Assembly: GCF_028816475.1 (NCBI RefSeq)
Contig: NZ_CP118247.1
Location: 2,472,001-2,536,000, forward strand
Direction: 5' to 3'
From: Devosia rhodophyticola
GTDB taxonomy: Bacteria > Pseudomonadota > Alphaproteobacteria > Rhizobiales > Devosiaceae
Length of the DNA: 64,000 nucleotides
In this document: positions 63,772-64,000 of the stretch, in pieces
Numbering within the stretch: the first letter of the stretch is position 1
How the letters are laid out: every line of letters begins with the position of its first letter
The notes under the pieces: model-generated
Told to the model about the DNA's origin: nothing
Databases searched by the model: none
Seen by the model: only the letters and a program-made list of their open reading frames with translations
Made by a program: the position numbers and the translations under genes

Positions 63772-64000
63772 ATGGCTATGAATGCGCCTCTTAATGCCGT
63801 TCTGCCGGGCGAAAACCATACGCGCGCCATTCTGCTGACGATCACTACGGTGATGATTTTTGGCATGCAAGATGCAGTCGCCAAAGTGCTGGTTCAGACC
63901 TATTCCCCGTTCCAGATCACTATGATGCGCTATTGGGCATTTGCGGCCTTTTCCCTGTTTCTGGTGTCGCGTCGGGCGCCGTTGCGTCATGCGTTGCGTT
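63772..64000 (+). CDS. EamA/DMT superfamily transporter, 3' truncated
   Basis: The first 76 codons of a gene cut by the window end. A 20-residue polar lead is followed by ILLTITTVMIFGMQDAVAKVLVQTYSPFQITMMRYWAFAAFSLFL, the pattern of helices 1 and 2 of EamA (DMT) metabolite exporters, including the MRYWAF segment. ATG 63772 is used; ATG 63778 is possible. Confidence 0.75.
   Translation, partial: MAMNAPLNAVLPGENHTRAILLTITTVMIFGMQDAVAKVLVQTYSPFQITMMRYWAFAAFSLFLVSRRAPLRHALR

Noticed and set aside
1-64000. Search by eye for CRISPR arrays, insertion sequences, prophage genes, rRNA and tRNA
   Set aside because: No regularly spaced repeats, transposase or integrase motifs, or tRNA-like T-loops with matching stems were seen. 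A tRNA scan would be needed to exclude a missed tRNA.

Overview
The window is bacterial chromosome from an alphaproteobacterium, most likely a member of the Hyphomicrobiales related to Devosia. This is inferred from gene content and gene order (prs-rplY-pth-ychF, SDR-uvrC and pgsA-moaD-moaE blocks, YbjN-proC, fbcFBC-type bc1 operon, PuuE-UraD fusion), not from a database match. Coding density is very high, many neighbours overlap by 1-4 nt (ATGA or TGATG junctions), and GC looks to be in the high fifties to about 60 percent. I found no insertion sequence, prophage, CRISPR array, rRNA or tRNA.

Layout. 1-2.4 kb: tail of a RhlE-like RNA helicase, a terminator, a tiny membrane ORF, a nucleoside deaminase-like gene and a secreted YbaY/META protein. 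2.5-22 kb: a purine-degradation region. allA, alc and a puuE-uraD fusion run leftward. uraH, xdhABC, a BMP-type ABC transporter, puuD (membrane urate hydroxylase with cytochrome c tail), guaD and glcB run rightward, and ade closes the block. Together they take adenine and guanine through hypoxanthine/xanthine, urate, HIU, OHCU, allantoin, allantoate and ureidoglycolate to glyoxylate, which malate synthase G joins to acetyl-CoA. No regulator and no urease lie inside the block.

22-36 kb: a GGDEF-EAL protein, a frameshifted zinc alcohol dehydrogenase, MgtC, a DUF3008 protein, the murD2-murL pair (L-Glu ligase plus dipeptide epimerase), a phosphodiesterase, two Nudix hydrolases, a frameshifted glutathionyl-hydroquinone reductase, a GNAT, a frameshifted CCA-adding enzyme, hemF and trmL. 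36-43.3 kb: the cytochrome bc1 operon, apt, small enzymes, two MaoC genes and hupE behind a cobalamin riboswitch. 43.3-58 kb: housekeeping blocks (ychF, pth, rplY, an ECF42 sigma factor with its DGPF partner, prs, pgeF, midA, lgt, ubiK, proC, ilvE, moaE, moaD, pgsA). 58-64 kb: gnd, aroG behind what looks like a complete ribosome-dependent attenuator with an aromatic-rich leader peptide, uvrC, an SDR, a glycine-rich protein and the start of a DMT exporter.

The strongest new-looking observations are the aroG leader attenuator, the MurD2-MurL route to D-glutamate, the cobalamin-controlled HupE, and a repeat element that supplies the allA stop codon. Three genes each carry a one-base deletion in a homopolymer, which more likely reflects consensus errors in the assembly than real gene decay.
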